Of a DNA stretch of 56,773 nucleotides, positions 35,193-44,644 are shown piece by piece. Position 1 is the first letter of the stretch; every line of letters begins with the position of its first letter. The translations under genes were made by a program, and so were the position numbers. The notes beneath the pieces are model-generated. The model searched no databases. It worked only from the letters and a program-made list of their open reading frames with translations, and was not told the origin of the DNA. Source of the stretch: DAOVQB01 sp023128935 (GTDB taxonomy: Bacteria; Eisenbacteria; RBG-16-71-46; CAIMUX01; WJJG01); NCBI GenBank assembly GCA_030628905.1, contig DAOVQB010000007.1, positions 1-56,773 of the forward strand. The letters are read 5' to 3'.

Positions 35193-37103
35193 ATGCCGCA
35201 TGTCATGCTACCCGGCGGCAGCCGGGAGGAGATCCAGGTAGGTAGCACTCTTGCCCAGCTCGCAAAGCATTCGCTCGGGAAGCAGGCCAAGGCCGCAGTT
35301 GCCGCGTGGATGGATGGGGAACTCCGCGACCTGAGCTGTCCCATTGAAGGCGACTGCACGATCCGCTTCGTAACAATCGCTGAACCCGAGGGGCTTGATC
35401 TCTTCCGCCATTCCTCCGCACATCTCATGGCTGAGGCGGTCATCTCTCTCTTCCCCAATGCCAAGCCCACGATCGGACCCGTAGTGGAAGAGGGGTTCTA
35501 CTACGACTTCGACCACCCGCCTTTTACTGAGGAGGATCTTGAACGGATCGAGAAACGCATGCGCCAGATAGTATCCGAGGGCCGGCCCATGCGCCGCATT
35601 GAGCTTTCACGCGCAGAGGCGCTTGAGCAATTCAAGGACAATCCCTACAAGCTTGAAATGATCCGAGAGATGCCCGAGGGGGAGACCATCACCGCATACA
35701 TCCAAGGCGAAGGCTTCACCGATCTCTGCCGCGGACCCCACGTTCCGGACCTTGCATGCATCAGAGCATTCAAGCTGCTCAAGGTTGCCGGCGCCTATTG
35801 GCGCGGTGATTCCAGCAAGCAGATGCTGCAACGCATCTACGGTATCAGCTTCAAGAACCCCAAGGAGCTCAAAGCCTATCTCGCCGCGCTGGAAGAAGCC
35901 AAACAGCGCGACCATCGCAAGCTCGGCCGCGAGTTGGATCTCTTTTCTTTCCACGAAGAAGGCCAAGGCTTCCCCTTTTGGCACGACAAGGGCACGATCA
36001 TCTACGATGAGCTCTCCGCGTACATCCGTCAGGAATGCCGCCGTCGCGGTTACATCGAGTGCCGGACCCCGATGATTCTCAGCCGGGATCTCTGGCACCG
36101 TAGCGGGCATTGGGATCACTACGCGGACGCGATGTACTTCGTTGACATCGATGAGAAGCCTTACGCCATCAAGCCAATGAATTGCCCAGGTGGGCTGCTG
36201 GTGTACAAGACTCGCCTGCACTCCTATCGCGATCTACCGATCCGGCAAAGCGAACTGGGCCTAGTGCACAGGAATGAGCTCTCTGGCGTCTTGCACGGCC
36301 TCTTTCGGGTGCGCGCCTTCACCCAGGATGACGCCCACGTCTTCTGTACAAGGCAGCAGCTGACCGATGAAGTTGTCAAGCTGATCGAGTTTTGCATCGA
36401 CGTCTATCGCACCTTCGGATTCCCGGATCCGGAGATCAAGCTCTCCACCAAGCCCGAGGACCACATCGGCAGCGATGATGTCTGGGAACTCGCCACCCAG
36501 GCGCTGCATGAAGGGCTCCAGCGCTTGGAGCTGGACTACAAAGTCGATGAGGGCGAGGGCGCTTTCTACGGCCCGAAGATCGATTTCGATATCCTCGATA
36601 GCCTTCGCAGGCGCTGGCAGTGTGGGACCATCCAGGTCGACTTCTCCATGCCCGAGCGCTTCGACCTCACATACGAAGCCTCCGATGGGAGGCCTCACAG
36701 GCCCGTCATGCTGCACCGGGCCATCCTCGGCAGCCTAGAGCGGTTCATCGGGATCCTGATCGAACATACGGGGGGCAAACTGCCCCTCTGGATCTCGCCC
36801 GAGCAGGCGCGCTTGATTCCCATTTCCGAGCGACACCACAGCTATGCGTCCCAGGTGCGCGCCGAGCTGGAGACCGGAGGGATCCGCGCGGCTGTCGATA
36901 TGCGCGATGAGACACTGGGCAAGCGCATCCGGGCCGCGCAGCTCGAGAAGGCCAACTACATCCTGGTCGTGGGTGACAAAGAGGTTGAGTCACACTCTGT
37001 TAATGTCCGCACCCGTGACAACAAGGTTCATGGAGCCTACCCGGTTCCGGATCTCTTGGCGCAGCTCCAGGAGGAGATCCGCACCCGGAAGCTCTCGGTT
37101 TGA
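35193..37103 (+). CDS. thrS: Threonyl-tRNA synthetase
   Basis: Charges tRNA-Thr. The ~636 residues comprise an N-terminal TGS domain, the editing domain (FRHSSAHLMAEAVISLFP; YYDFDHPPFTEEDL), the class II core (MNCPGGLLVYK; HRNELSGVLHGLFRVRAFTQDDAHVFC; DFSMPERFDLTYEASDG) and an anticodon-binding domain. The ATG at 35193 has CAGGAGAA upstream; the frame from 35169 begins with TTG. The common partners infC-rpmI-rplT do not follow. Confidence 0.98.
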   Translation: MPHVMLPGGSREEIQVGSTLAQLAKHSLGKQAKAAVAAWMDGELRDLSCPIEGDCTIRFVTIAEPEGLDLFRHSSAHLMAEAVISLFPNAKPTIGPVVEEGFYYDFDHPPFTEEDLERIEKRMRQIVSEGRPMRRIELSRAEALEQFKDNPYKLEMIREMPEGETITAYIQGEGFTDLCRGPHVPDLACIRAFKLLKVAGAYWRGDSSKQMLQRIYGISFKNPKELKAYLAALEEAKQRDHRKLGRELDLFSFHEEGQGFPFWHDKGTIIYDELSAYIRQECRRRGYIECRTPMILSRDLWHRSGHWDHYADAMYFVDIDEKPYAIKPMNCPGGLLVYKTRLHSYRDLPIRQSELGLVHRNELSGVLHGLFRVRAFTQDDAHVFCTRQQLTDEVVKLIEFCIDVYRTFGFPDPEIKLSTKPEDHIGSDDVWELATQALHEGLQRLELDYKVDEGEGAFYGPKIDFDILDSLRRRWQCGTIQVDFSMPERFDLTYEASDGRPHRPVMLHRAILGSLERFIGILIEHTGGKLPLWISPEQARLIPISERHHSYASQVRAELETGGIRAAVDMRDETLGKRIRAAQLEKANYILVVGDKEVESHSVNVRTRDNKVHGAYPVPDLLAQLQEEIRTRKLSV

Positions 37104-37108
37104 TCCGA

Positions 37109-38482
37109 ATGTGCGTCCTGAATCGCTTCCGCAGGCAGCAAGAGGTCCCCTTCTGGCGCGGGATTCTTAGAGGCGCCGCAGTTCTCCTCGGAGCGCAAGG
37201 CGGACGCCTTTTTCTCCAGGGCGTTAATCTAGTATTGGCTGCCCGTTTCCTTGGACCCGCGAATCTCGGCGCCCTCGCGGTGCTGCTGGCAGTTGCCAAC
37301 GTGCTGCGCCCACTGAGCGGCTTTGGTTATCAGGTGCTCGTGATCCGGGAGGCAGCGGCCCATGGCCGGCATCGAATCCATGCCGTTCTCTGTTGTGGCG
37401 TGCTGGCCTACGCTGTGGGAGGGTTGGGACTGGGCCTTCCCACGGCCCTGTGGCTCATCCCCCCTCTTCATCTCGGCCTGTCCCTGGAACTAGTGCTGAT
37501 CCTACTGCTTTCGGAAATGATCCTTGGCGGTCTGCACGCCCTACTTTCCAACTCCTGGCAGGCCGAAGAGCGCTTCGCTGCGCAGGCACGCTGGTTGGTT
37601 CTGCTGCCCTCCTTGCGCGCCCCATTGTTCTGCGGCTTGGCGTTGCTCGGCAAGCTGACCGTGGAGTCCTTCTGTGTGGTGCACGCCGGGACCCTTCTGC
37701 TTTTGGTGATCGTTGGATACCTGGTCCGCACACGGGCCTGGGCCCGCCCGAAGCCGGATATGATCCGGAGTGTCATGAGCGATGCGCGCGCGGGTTTGAG
37801 CTTTGCCGTCGGGCAAGCGAGTCTGGCCATCCTTCCCGAGATCGACAAGCTCCTGCTCCCGCGGTTGGCCGGTTTGGCGGTAGCGGGGCAGTATGTTGCC
37901 GGGATCAGGCCCGTCAATTTCGCAACCTTGCCGCTCTGGTCGCTCCTGGCGGCTTTTCTGCCACAGTTCTTCCGCCAAGGACGTGGAGGCAGCAGCCCGG
38001 CATTGCTCCTGGCCCGCAAGGCCTGGATGCTCACTGTGCCCTATGCGCTCCTTGCAACAGCAGCCCTCCTGCTCGCCGCGCCGTTGGCTGTCCCGCTTCT
38101 CGGTGAGGAATACAGGGTTGTTCCGACTATCATCCGTTGGAGCGCTGGCCTGCTTGTCCTTCAGGCCATCCACCGGCCTGCGGGCGATGCTCTGATAGGC
38201 TCTGGCAGCGCGCGTTTTCGCGCCCTGTCTCAACTCCTAGCTGCCGCGACAATCGCATGCTTGGCGGCTGTCTTGGTGCCCCGCATCGGTTGGAAGGGGG
38301 CGCTGCTGGCAGCCTACGTGGGTCATGCGGGTCTGGCCGCACTCTTGGTGACGCGCTTGGCCTTCCTGGCTCGGCAAGATGTTCGCATCAGTGAACGCCG
38401 GGAGCAATCCAGCGCAGCCCGCTCGCAAGAAACCGGCCCGGGCTGCTGGCGGCAGTCCAAGCCAGAACAAAGAAAGCGTTGA
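37109..38482 (+). CDS. Wzx-like polysaccharide flippase
   Basis: A ~457-residue membrane protein with about 12 hydrophobic segments, in the MOP superfamily of lipid-linked oligosaccharide flippases. Typical text: AVLLGAQGGRLFLQGVNLVLAARFLGPANLGALAVLLAVANVLRPLSGFGYQVLVIREAA at the N-terminus and SFAVGQASLAILPEIDKLLL in the middle. It begins within 6 bp of the thrS stop; a TTG at 37100 that overlaps thrS is an alternative start. Followed by a methyltransferase and glycosyltransferases, so it likely exports a surface glycan. Confidence 0.85.
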   Translation: MCVLNRFRRQQEVPFWRGILRGAAVLLGAQGGRLFLQGVNLVLAARFLGPANLGALAVLLAVANVLRPLSGFGYQVLVIREAAAHGRHRIHAVLCCGVLAYAVGGLGLGLPTALWLIPPLHLGLSLELVLILLLSEMILGGLHALLSNSWQAEERFAAQARWLVLLPSLRAPLFCGLALLGKLTVESFCVVHAGTLLLLVIVGYLVRTRAWARPKPDMIRSVMSDARAGLSFAVGQASLAILPEIDKLLLPRLAGLAVAGQYVAGIRPVNFATLPLWSLLAAFLPQFFRQGRGGSSPALLLARKAWMLTVPYALLATAALLLAAPLAVPLLGEEYRVVPTIIRWSAGLLVLQAIHRPAGDALIGSGSARFRALSQLLAAATIACLAAVLVPRIGWKGALLAAYVGHAGLAALLVTRLAFLARQDVRISERREQSSAARSQETGPGCWRQSKPEQRKR

Positions 38483-38485
38483 ACC

Positions 38486-39194
38486 GTGGTGGATCGCTCT
38501 CTCAACTATGGAAGACCCCTCATCGAGCGCTTCCTGCGCAACGTTCAGGACGCAGGCTTAGTCCTGGATCTGGGCGCCGGCCATGGGGATGATCTTCTCA
38601 TTGCGCGCAGGGTGCATCCGCAGGCCGAGCTGCATGCCGTTGAGGTCCACAAGCCCTATATCCAAGAACTGACCCAGAAGGGCATTCGGGTTCACCCCAT
38701 TGACATGGAACGAAACAAACTGCCCTTCGATGATGGCGCGGTCGATGTTGTGATCATGAATCAGACCTTGGAACACGCCAAAGAAGTGTTCTGGATCTTC
38801 CACGAAACGACGCGCGTGCTCCGCCTGGGCGCCTCGCTAATAATCGGCGTACCCAACCTCGCGGCCTGGCACAACAGAGTTCTCTTGGCGCTGGGCAAGC
38901 AACCATCTCAACTACGCAATTACTCGGCGCACATCCGCGGATGGACCAAGGGTGACATGGCCAAGCTGATCGAGGAGTGTTTCGGTGGCTATGTGCTCAG
39001 CGGCTTTGGCGGCAGCAATTTCTATCCGTTTCCGCCTTTGGTGGCTCGCCCCCCTAGCGAGGTTGTTTCCCACACTGGCGTGGGGCATCTGCATGCATTG
39101 GCGCAAGCAGAAGCAATATCGCCGGGGCTTTCTAGAATACCCCGTCCAGCAGCGCCTCGAGACCAACTTCTTCCTGGGCGAAGAGCCTGGATAG
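38486..39194 (+). pseudogene. SAM-dependent methyltransferase broken by a one-base frameshift (or sequence error)
   Basis: The first ~190 residues are a class I methyltransferase: LVLDLGAGHGDD (motif I), LHAVEVHKPYI, IDMERNKLPFDDGAVDVVIMNQTLEH, then VLRLGASLIIGVPN. At the C6 run 39049-39054 the frame slips. Dropping one C continues as ARPLARLFPTLAW...FLEYPVQQRLETNFFLGEEPG and stops at 39194 (about 235 residues), a far more plausible end than the uncorrected frame, whose tail to 39454 is Arg/Pro-rich and runs over the opposite-strand glycosyltransferase. Whether it is a true mutation, a phase switch or an assembly error cannot be decided here. Start GTG, weak ribosome site. Confidence 0.75.
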
Positions 39195-39273
39195 AGCCGC
39201 AGAATCTTGCCAGCAGAGTGGACGCAAAAGACAAAACCTCCTTCCCGGCCCGGACTGCTCTACCCAACCTCCG

Positions 39274-39294
39274 CCGAGGCCTGGTCCTCGGTTT
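39274..39294 (+). terminator. Hairpin in convergent gap, possible terminator
   Basis: Perfect 6-bp inverted repeat CCGAGG (39274-39279) / CCTCGG (39286-39291) with a 6-nt loop, followed by TTT. It lies between the ends of the methyltransferase (plus) and glycosyltransferase (minus). The T run is short, so efficiency is doubtful. Confidence 0.4.
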
Positions 39295-39311
39295 GACAAA
39301 CGGGGCTGTGG

Positions 39312-40427
39312 CTATGCCCGGTCAGAGGCGCAGCCCAACAGTTGATCGTAGAGGTCCAGATGCTGCGCTATTACGCGCTCGCGGCCAAAGCGCTCAGCGG
39401 CGACACACTTGCCGGCCTCAATCAGGCGCGCGCGAAGGGCGCTATCTCCCCTGATTCGCTTGATCGCTACCGCGTAATCTCGCGGGTCCTCGCCTTTCAC
39501 AAGCACCCCATTGATCCCGTCACTGACGATCTCGGAATTCCCGCTGGCGTCAGATACGATGACCGGCACGCCCATGGCCATGGCCTCGACCGGTGCGATC
39601 GGCAGACCCTCCCAGCGCGACGGCAGGATGAAGGTTTCCATATCACGCAGGGTCTCCAGCGCTTCAGTGCGCGGCATGCTCCCCAGAATCTCCACCTGTC
39701 CGGACAGGCTGTAGCGGGCGACGAGTTCGCGCAGTGCAGTTTCCAGCTCGCCGCCGCCAATCAGCTTGAAGGTGTACCCGTCATCCTTGAGCAGGCGCGC
39801 AACCTCAATGAGCAACTGCGGATTCTTTTGATGCGTCAGACGGCCCAGAAAGCCGACCGACCGGGGCCTGGGCGCCCGTGCAGGCGGAATATCAGCCACT
39901 CGAACACCATTGCGGATCACGATACCGCGTTTCCCGTCAGGCAGTAGGCCCCAGGTGGCCGCCAGCTCCTGATCATAGCGACAGACCCATATGGTCACAT
40001 CGGCCCGCCCGCTGGCCCTCCGCTGCGCGAGGACTCCCAGGCTGCGCCAAAACCGCGGTTTCCGCAGGAAGTGATAGCCGCGCACCGTGTAGCCTACCGG
40101 TTGGCGCAGGCCAATCCTCCGATCCAGCGCGCCGAGAAACCCCGCACGGCCTCCGTGGAGGTGCACGATGTCCGGTCGGTGTCTTGCGACCAGGACTCCG
40201 AGATGAGCCGGCGCAGACAGCAGCCCGCGTGGCCCAAAGAAATCCACCTCATCGACCTGTACCCCCATCTGACACGCTTGCGCCACTGCATAGGAACCGG
40301 TCTGTGAGACAAGGCGAACCGCCACGCCCGCCGCCAGGAGATCCTCAGTCAGGGCCAGAACGTTGGTTGTGCCTCCGCCTGGTCGGCCATCGGCGACCAC
40401 CTGCATCACGCTGCGCAGTGCTCTCAT
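39312..40427 (-). CDS. GT4-family glycosyltransferase
   Basis: Retaining, GT-B fold glycosyltransferase of about 371 residues, likely acting on a surface glycan at the cytosolic face of the membrane. N-terminal GGGTTNVLALTEDLLAAG; C-terminal SVGFLGRLTHQKNPQLLIEVARLL, and the sugar-nucleotide motif PSRWEGLPIAPVEAMAMGVPVI with the E-x7-E pair. The ATG at 40427 has GGAGGGAGGGG upstream; an earlier ATG eight codons up is less likely. Divergent from the next glycosyltransferase. Confidence 0.92.
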   Translation of the reverse strand: MRALRSVMQVVADGRPGGGTTNVLALTEDLLAAGVAVRLVSQTGSYAVAQACQMGVQVDEVDFFGPRGLLSAPAHLGVLVARHRPDIVHLHGGRAGFLGALDRRIGLRQPVGYTVRGYHFLRKPRFWRSLGVLAQRRASGRADVTIWVCRYDQELAATWGLLPDGKRGIVIRNGVRVADIPPARAPRPRSVGFLGRLTHQKNPQLLIEVARLLKDDGYTFKLIGGGELETALRELVARYSLSGQVEILGSMPRTEALETLRDMETFILPSRWEGLPIAPVEAMAMGVPVIVSDASGNSEIVSDGINGVLVKGEDPRDYAVAIKRIRGDSALRARLIEAGKCVAAERFGRERVIAQHLDLYDQLLGCASDRA

Positions 40428-40722
40428 CAAGGGCCCCTCCCTCCGTGCCATCGGAGAACCGGGTCATCATACCCAGAATGGGGCCGGAGTCACACTCCCA
40501 GCCCTCATTTCTTGCCAGCCATCTGCTGCGCTGCGCCTATCCCGCGCGCCCCTAGCCCGGCGAGAAATGCTAGCTAGCTGCTTGATCGCCTGCCAGCTGC
40601 CATCCTAGTATGATCCGCTGATGCAACTCACGCGTGTAAGGATGCGCTCCAGGCTGCGCTTCTAACCGGGCAGCTGACAGCATCTGGGCGTTTGAATTTG
40701 GGCCGATCCCCTGGAATGCGCA
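40428..40722. other. Divergent gap between two glycosyltransferase genes
   Basis: No gene seen. For the plus-strand gene a TTGATC (40582-40587), 18-base spacer, TAGTAT (40606-40611) pair is a possible sigma-70 promoter about 110 bp before its ATG. Nothing comparable stands out for the minus-strand gene. Confidence 0.3.
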
Positions 40723-41823
40723 ATGAAGATTCTCTTGCTCCTGCCCGCCCTGGTCCGAGGGGGAGCCGAGCGTGTGGCCATTGAGCTTGCGGGCCAATGG
40801 AAGGAGAAGCACGATGTGCTTCTGGCAACCCTCTGGGAGCACTATCCGCGCTACGATTCACCCGTCCCAGTAAGGTCCCTGGGCAACAACCTTCCCCGTT
40901 CCTTCTGCGGCCGGATCGCGTCTGCCACAAGACGGATCTGGCAACTGCGCGGCCTATTCCTACAAGAGCAGCCCGATGCCATCGTCTCTTTCCTCGAGGC
41001 AGCCAGCCTCCCGGCCGTGCTCGCCGCCCGCCTTGCAGGCATGCACACCAGGCTCGTCGTCACCGTCCGCAACGATTTCCGCACGCACAGACCCGCCATC
41101 CGTCTTCTCATGCGCCTCCTGTACCCGGGAGTCCGCACGGCCGCACCATCTCGCCAGCTCGTCGAATTGCTCATCGCGGCGCGCATTGCGCGAGTCTCTC
41201 GCGCTCGCGTCCTGCCCAACCCCCTCATTGTGCCCCGGGTAGAGGACACCTGCCCGCCCGAGTTGCCGCAAAGCTACATTCTGGGAATGGGACGTCTGGT
41301 GCCCCAGAAGGACTTCCCACTGCTCATCCGCGCCTATGCATCCGCCTTGGAGAAGGCACAGCTACCGGATCTCGTGATCGCGGGGGAAGGGCCCGACAAG
41401 GAACCGCTTCTCGCGCTGACGCGGCGCCTGGGTCTCGGCTCCAGGGTTTTCTTTCCCGGTTTCGTCGAGGACACCCCTACCCTCCTGCGCCGGGCCGAGC
41501 TTTTTGTGCTGACATCGCGCCACGAAGGTTGGCCCCAGGTCTTGATGCAGGCCCTGGCTGCCGGTTGCCCAGCCATCTCAGTGGATTGTGATACGGGACC
41601 TCGAGAGATCCTAGAGAATGGGACTTTCGGGCTGCTGCTCCGGGAAAGGACGCCACATGCGGTGGCGGATGCCATCCTGCGCGCCATGGGCAATCGCCAA
41701 TTCCGCGAGGAGATGCGCCGTGCCGGACCAAGGCGCGCAGCGTCGTTCAAAGCCCGCCTTGTGGCCGCCGAGTGGGTCAGCGCCCTGCGCTCACCAGACT
41801 GGGATTCGGATGCAGCGCAATAG
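40723..41823 (+). CDS. GT4-family glycosyltransferase
   Basis: The 366 residues form a GT-B glycosyltransferase: GGAERVAIELAGQW at the N-terminus, SYILGMGRLVPQKDFPLLIRAYA, LVIAGEGPDKEPLLALTRRLGL, FFPGFVEDTPTLLRRAELFVLTSRHEGWPQVLMQALAAGCP and TGPREIL. This is the GT4 wording of enzymes such as amylovoran or O-antigen transferases. Probably cytosolic and membrane-associated, acting with the flippase upstream. Donor and acceptor unknown. Confidence 0.92.
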   Translation: MKILLLLPALVRGGAERVAIELAGQWKEKHDVLLATLWEHYPRYDSPVPVRSLGNNLPRSFCGRIASATRRIWQLRGLFLQEQPDAIVSFLEAASLPAVLAARLAGMHTRLVVTVRNDFRTHRPAIRLLMRLLYPGVRTAAPSRQLVELLIAARIARVSRARVLPNPLIVPRVEDTCPPELPQSYILGMGRLVPQKDFPLLIRAYASALEKAQLPDLVIAGEGPDKEPLLALTRRLGLGSRVFFPGFVEDTPTLLRRAELFVLTSRHEGWPQVLMQALAAGCPAISVDCDTGPREILENGTFGLLLRERTPHAVADAILRAMGNRQFREEMRRAGPRRAASFKARLVAAEWVSALRSPDWDSDAAQ

Positions 41824-41876
41824 GGGTGACATCCGATCTGGATAAGAAGCGTGCTCCGGACATGCCAGGGAGACAA

Positions 41877-43175
41877 TCACCAGCCGGGACGGACGAGTTC
41901 GTAGTTGCCGTATCCGTTGCGGTCGATAAAAACGAAGCTGAGCCCCAGCTGGTCGTAGTGCCAGATCTCAACGGGCCACTCCTGTCCACTCAATGGATTG
42001 CGCGTGATATCGGTGGGAGCCCCGTGGATGATGTATATTCGTCCCCGATCGGTCTGCCAGCCAGGACGGATCACACCAAAGGTCTCGTTCACATAGTGGA
42101 CCCGGCGGAAAAACTCCTGCTTGTATTCGTTGTACCCGAGTTCCGGGGTCTGATCCCGTCTCTCCCAAAATGCATCCCAGACCGCCTTGCGCTCATCAGG
42201 CGCGCTCATCCGGAGCTCTTGCATCTCCTCCTCGGTGGCGATATAGGCAAGCACTTCCAACGACTGGCAAAAGAAAGCCGTCAGCGCGGCGGCCGACTCG
42301 CCCAGCAGGCTGAAGCTTGTCGCTGCGCTGCTCTGCTGATCATTGGCCCCGGCGACAACCTCAAGCTGGTACAGATCGATCCAGCGGTCGCAAACGGCAA
42401 GGGACCAAGTCATCCGCGTGACATCCTCGCCTCCCGGAAAGGAGACCTCCTCTTCGCTGAGGATTTCACCCCTGGAGTCGCGCAAGCGCCACCGCAAGCG
42501 TACCGCGGGGCACTCAAGACCAGGGTGGTAGAGTTCCGCATAGGCACACAGCGTGTCCTTGGCCTCGGGGAACTCCCCGCGAATGCGGGGATCCCGCCGC
42601 AGCTCGCCGATGCTTCCCGTCAGCCCGCACTCACCGACGAGAAGTGAGGAGAGGGCGATCCTTCCCGGAATGCGCAGCGGAAGATGCGCTCCCAGGCGCA
42701 ACGCACCCTCCTGCCCGGACCCCGGCTCAGAGAGCCTCACCTCCAGGCAGTATTCGCCGGGGGGCAGTGGAAAGGCCAGATCCTGGCGGTACCGGGCATT
42801 GTGACCCTGCAGCTCCCCGCGACCGGAGACCTGCAAGCGAACCGGCCACAGATCGCCTGCGATCTGCCGGTCTTTCTCCAGGACGTGCACTATGAGATCG
42901 AAGGAGGCTTCCATCCCGCAAGCTGCCCGCCGGAAGCTCAGCTCTCTGTAGGGCACTTCCACATGGAGCAGTACGTATGAGCTGTCATTTTCCACGCATG
43001 CGCTGACCTCAGCGGTGAACCTTGGCCGCGTGGCATGGACTGCCTTGGTGGGCAAATCCTTGGCCCAAACAACGCCCAGGGACATCAGGCCGCCACCGAA
43101 AAGAGCCGGGGCCCCCATGAAGGCCACGCAGCAGCCTATGGCCGCCCGCAATCCGGGAAAGCCCGATCGGCACAT
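41877..43175 (-). CDS. GWxTD-domain secreted protein
   Basis: About 432 residues with an N-terminal hydrophobic signal (LRAAIGCCVAFMGAPALFGGG), a long beta-rich middle and, in the last third, the domain that gives the family its name: FGVIRPGWQTDRGRIYIIHGAPTDI, followed by EIWHYDQLGLSFVFIDRNGYGNYEL. GWxTD proteins occur in Acidobacteria, Gemmatimonadetes and candidate phyla; their function is not known. The longest frame begins inside pfkA; I use the ATG at 43175, 22 bp after pfkA, though a GTG at 43193 is also possible. Confidence 0.85.
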   Translation of the reverse strand: MCRSGFPGLRAAIGCCVAFMGAPALFGGGLMSLGVVWAKDLPTKAVHATRPRFTAEVSACVENDSSYVLLHVEVPYRELSFRRAACGMEASFDLIVHVLEKDRQIAGDLWPVRLQVSGRGELQGHNARYRQDLAFPLPPGEYCLEVRLSEPGSGQEGALRLGAHLPLRIPGRIALSSLLVGECGLTGSIGELRRDPRIRGEFPEAKDTLCAYAELYHPGLECPAVRLRWRLRDSRGEILSEEEVSFPGGEDVTRMTWSLAVCDRWIDLYQLEVVAGANDQQSSAATSFSLLGESAAALTAFFCQSLEVLAYIATEEEMQELRMSAPDERKAVWDAFWERRDQTPELGYNEYKQEFFRRVHYVNETFGVIRPGWQTDRGRIYIIHGAPTDITRNPLSGQEWPVEIWHYDQLGLSFVFIDRNGYGNYELVRPGW

Positions 43176-43197
43176 CGTCCGCGCGCGCCCCACTGCG

Positions 43198-44292
43198 CTA
43201 TTCGTCCCCGAAGCGCGTCCCAACACTCCTTGCGACATGGACCAGTTCGGATTGGGGGTCAAGGCGGCGTAGTTCCTTGACGGCATCGGATAGTGGCACC
43301 TCAGTGATGTCGATCCCCTTCAGGGAGACCATCACGTTCTTCATGCCCTTGGCGGCGCACTCTGCAGCATGAACCCCATAGCGTGTTCCGAGGATACGGT
43401 CGAAAGCGGTCGGAGAACCACCGCGCTGCAGGTGCCCGAGGACGGTCACGCGGACCTCCGTCTCCAGCCTCTTTTCCAGTTCCGCCGCCAGCCAGTCGCC
43501 GACTCCCCCCAGGCGAATCGCGTCCGTGGATTCCTCGACCACCTTGGCCACATGCACCTCGCCGCCCTCGGCCTTGGCACCCTCGGCGATCACAATCAGC
43601 GTGTAGTTGCGTCCCAGGAACTTCCTGTCCTTGACAGCTGAGACCACGCTTTCGACTTTGAAGGGAATCTCGGGTACCAGAATGATGTCGCCCCCGCCCG
43701 CGAGTCCAGCTTCCAGGGCAATCCATCCCGCGTAGCGCCCCATGACTTCGAGCACCATGATCCGGTGGTGAGACTCGGCCGTTGTGTGCAGCTTATCAAG
43801 AGCGCCGCACGCGGTCGAGAGCGCCGTATCGAAACCGAAGGTGACATCCGTTGCGGCCAGGTCGTTGTCGATCGTCTTGGGTATTCCAATAACCGGCATC
43901 CCCTTTTCCGCAAGCTGGTTGCCAATCGCCAAACTCCCATCGCCACCGATCACCACGAGCAGTTCCAACCCATAGCGATCGAAAGTACGCATCGCCTCGT
44001 CGCTACGATCCTCGAATGTCAACTCCCCGTTGATCATGGCGGGCACGCGGAATGGATTGTCTTTGTTGGAGCTGCCCAAAATGGTGCCGCCCCGGGGGAG
44101 GATCCCAGAAACAGCGTCCGCGTCGAGCCGGATCGTGCGATCCTTGATCAGCCCGGCGAACCCATCCTCGAATCCCACGACATGGATATCATGGTCAAAC
44201 GACGAGGCTTTTACTAGGCCCCTAAGGACTGCATTCAGACCTGGGCAATCCCCACCACCCGTCAGAACACCGACTCTCTTGATCCCTGCCAT
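43198..44292 (-). CDS. pfkA: 6-phosphofructokinase, mixed-type
   Basis: Phosphorylates fructose 6-phosphate. The 364 residues contain GGGDCPGLN (11-19), GGDGS (116-120) and PKTIDNDL (138-145), GRYAGWIALEAGLAGG and HLQRGGSPTAFDR. Gly in GGDGS is typical of ATP-dependent enzymes, Lys in PKTIDND of PPi-dependent ones; this mix defines the 'mixed-substrate' group, so the phosphoryl donor is uncertain. The ATG has GAGGAGG upstream. A 6-bp inverted repeat ACTGGT/ACCAGT (44351-44373) lies upstream. Confidence 0.93.
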   Translation of the reverse strand: MAGIKRVGVLTGGGDCPGLNAVLRGLVKASSFDHDIHVVGFEDGFAGLIKDRTIRLDADAVSGILPRGGTILGSSNKDNPFRVPAMINGELTFEDRSDEAMRTFDRYGLELLVVIGGDGSLAIGNQLAEKGMPVIGIPKTIDNDLAATDVTFGFDTALSTACGALDKLHTTAESHHRIMVLEVMGRYAGWIALEAGLAGGGDIILVPEIPFKVESVVSAVKDRKFLGRNYTLIVIAEGAKAEGGEVHVAKVVEESTDAIRLGGVGDWLAAELEKRLETEVRVTVLGHLQRGGSPTAFDRILGTRYGVHAAECAAKGMKNVMVSLKGIDITEVPLSDAVKELRRLDPQSELVHVARSVGTRFGDE

Positions 44293-44644
44293 TGGCCAGC
44301 CTCCTCACCTGCGAATTCCGAATCGTCAGCGCATGGCTACCTCGATCCCCACTGGTTCAAACTAGCCACCAGTTGCTATCCGCCGAATCGGGTACCCTCC
44401 AGGCGGCATTTGGCCTATCCTAGCGCAACATCAGACCCGGCACCAGAAAGACGAGTCAGCCTGCCATCAACGTCGGTCCTCTGGCTGCCGAACTAAAGTT
44501 GTGGGTAGTACGGAACTCCGCCGCACCCCGTGAACGCGCGGCAGAAAAGAGCCCTTCGGTGAGCCAATGTCCCGCGGGACCCAAGTCCTGTCGCGGATGT
44601 CCTGACAGGCAGGCAGTCGTAAGATCCAGGAGGAATTCGCACGA
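44293..44644. other. Divergent gap between pfkA and the H1/AAA+ gene
   Basis: No gene seen in 352 bp. It holds an inverted repeat ACTGGT-N11-ACCAGT (44351-44373) nearer pfkA, a perfect 12-bp palindrome GTCCCGCGGGAC (44569-44580) and a CCTGTC/GACAGG hairpin (about 44587-44608) in the leader of the plus-strand gene. AGGAGG near 44629 serves the ATG at 44645. No clear -35/-10 pair found. Confidence 0.4.

Noticed and set aside
35980..35999. TGGCACG-N4-GGGC as a -24/-12 promoter
   Set aside because: Inside thrS and lacking the -12 TTGC; chance match.
39195..39454. Uncorrected C-terminal extension of the methyltransferase frame
   Set aside because: After the C6 tract the text is Arg/Pro-rich and overlaps a convergent glycosyltransferase; the other frame has a sensible end at 39194.
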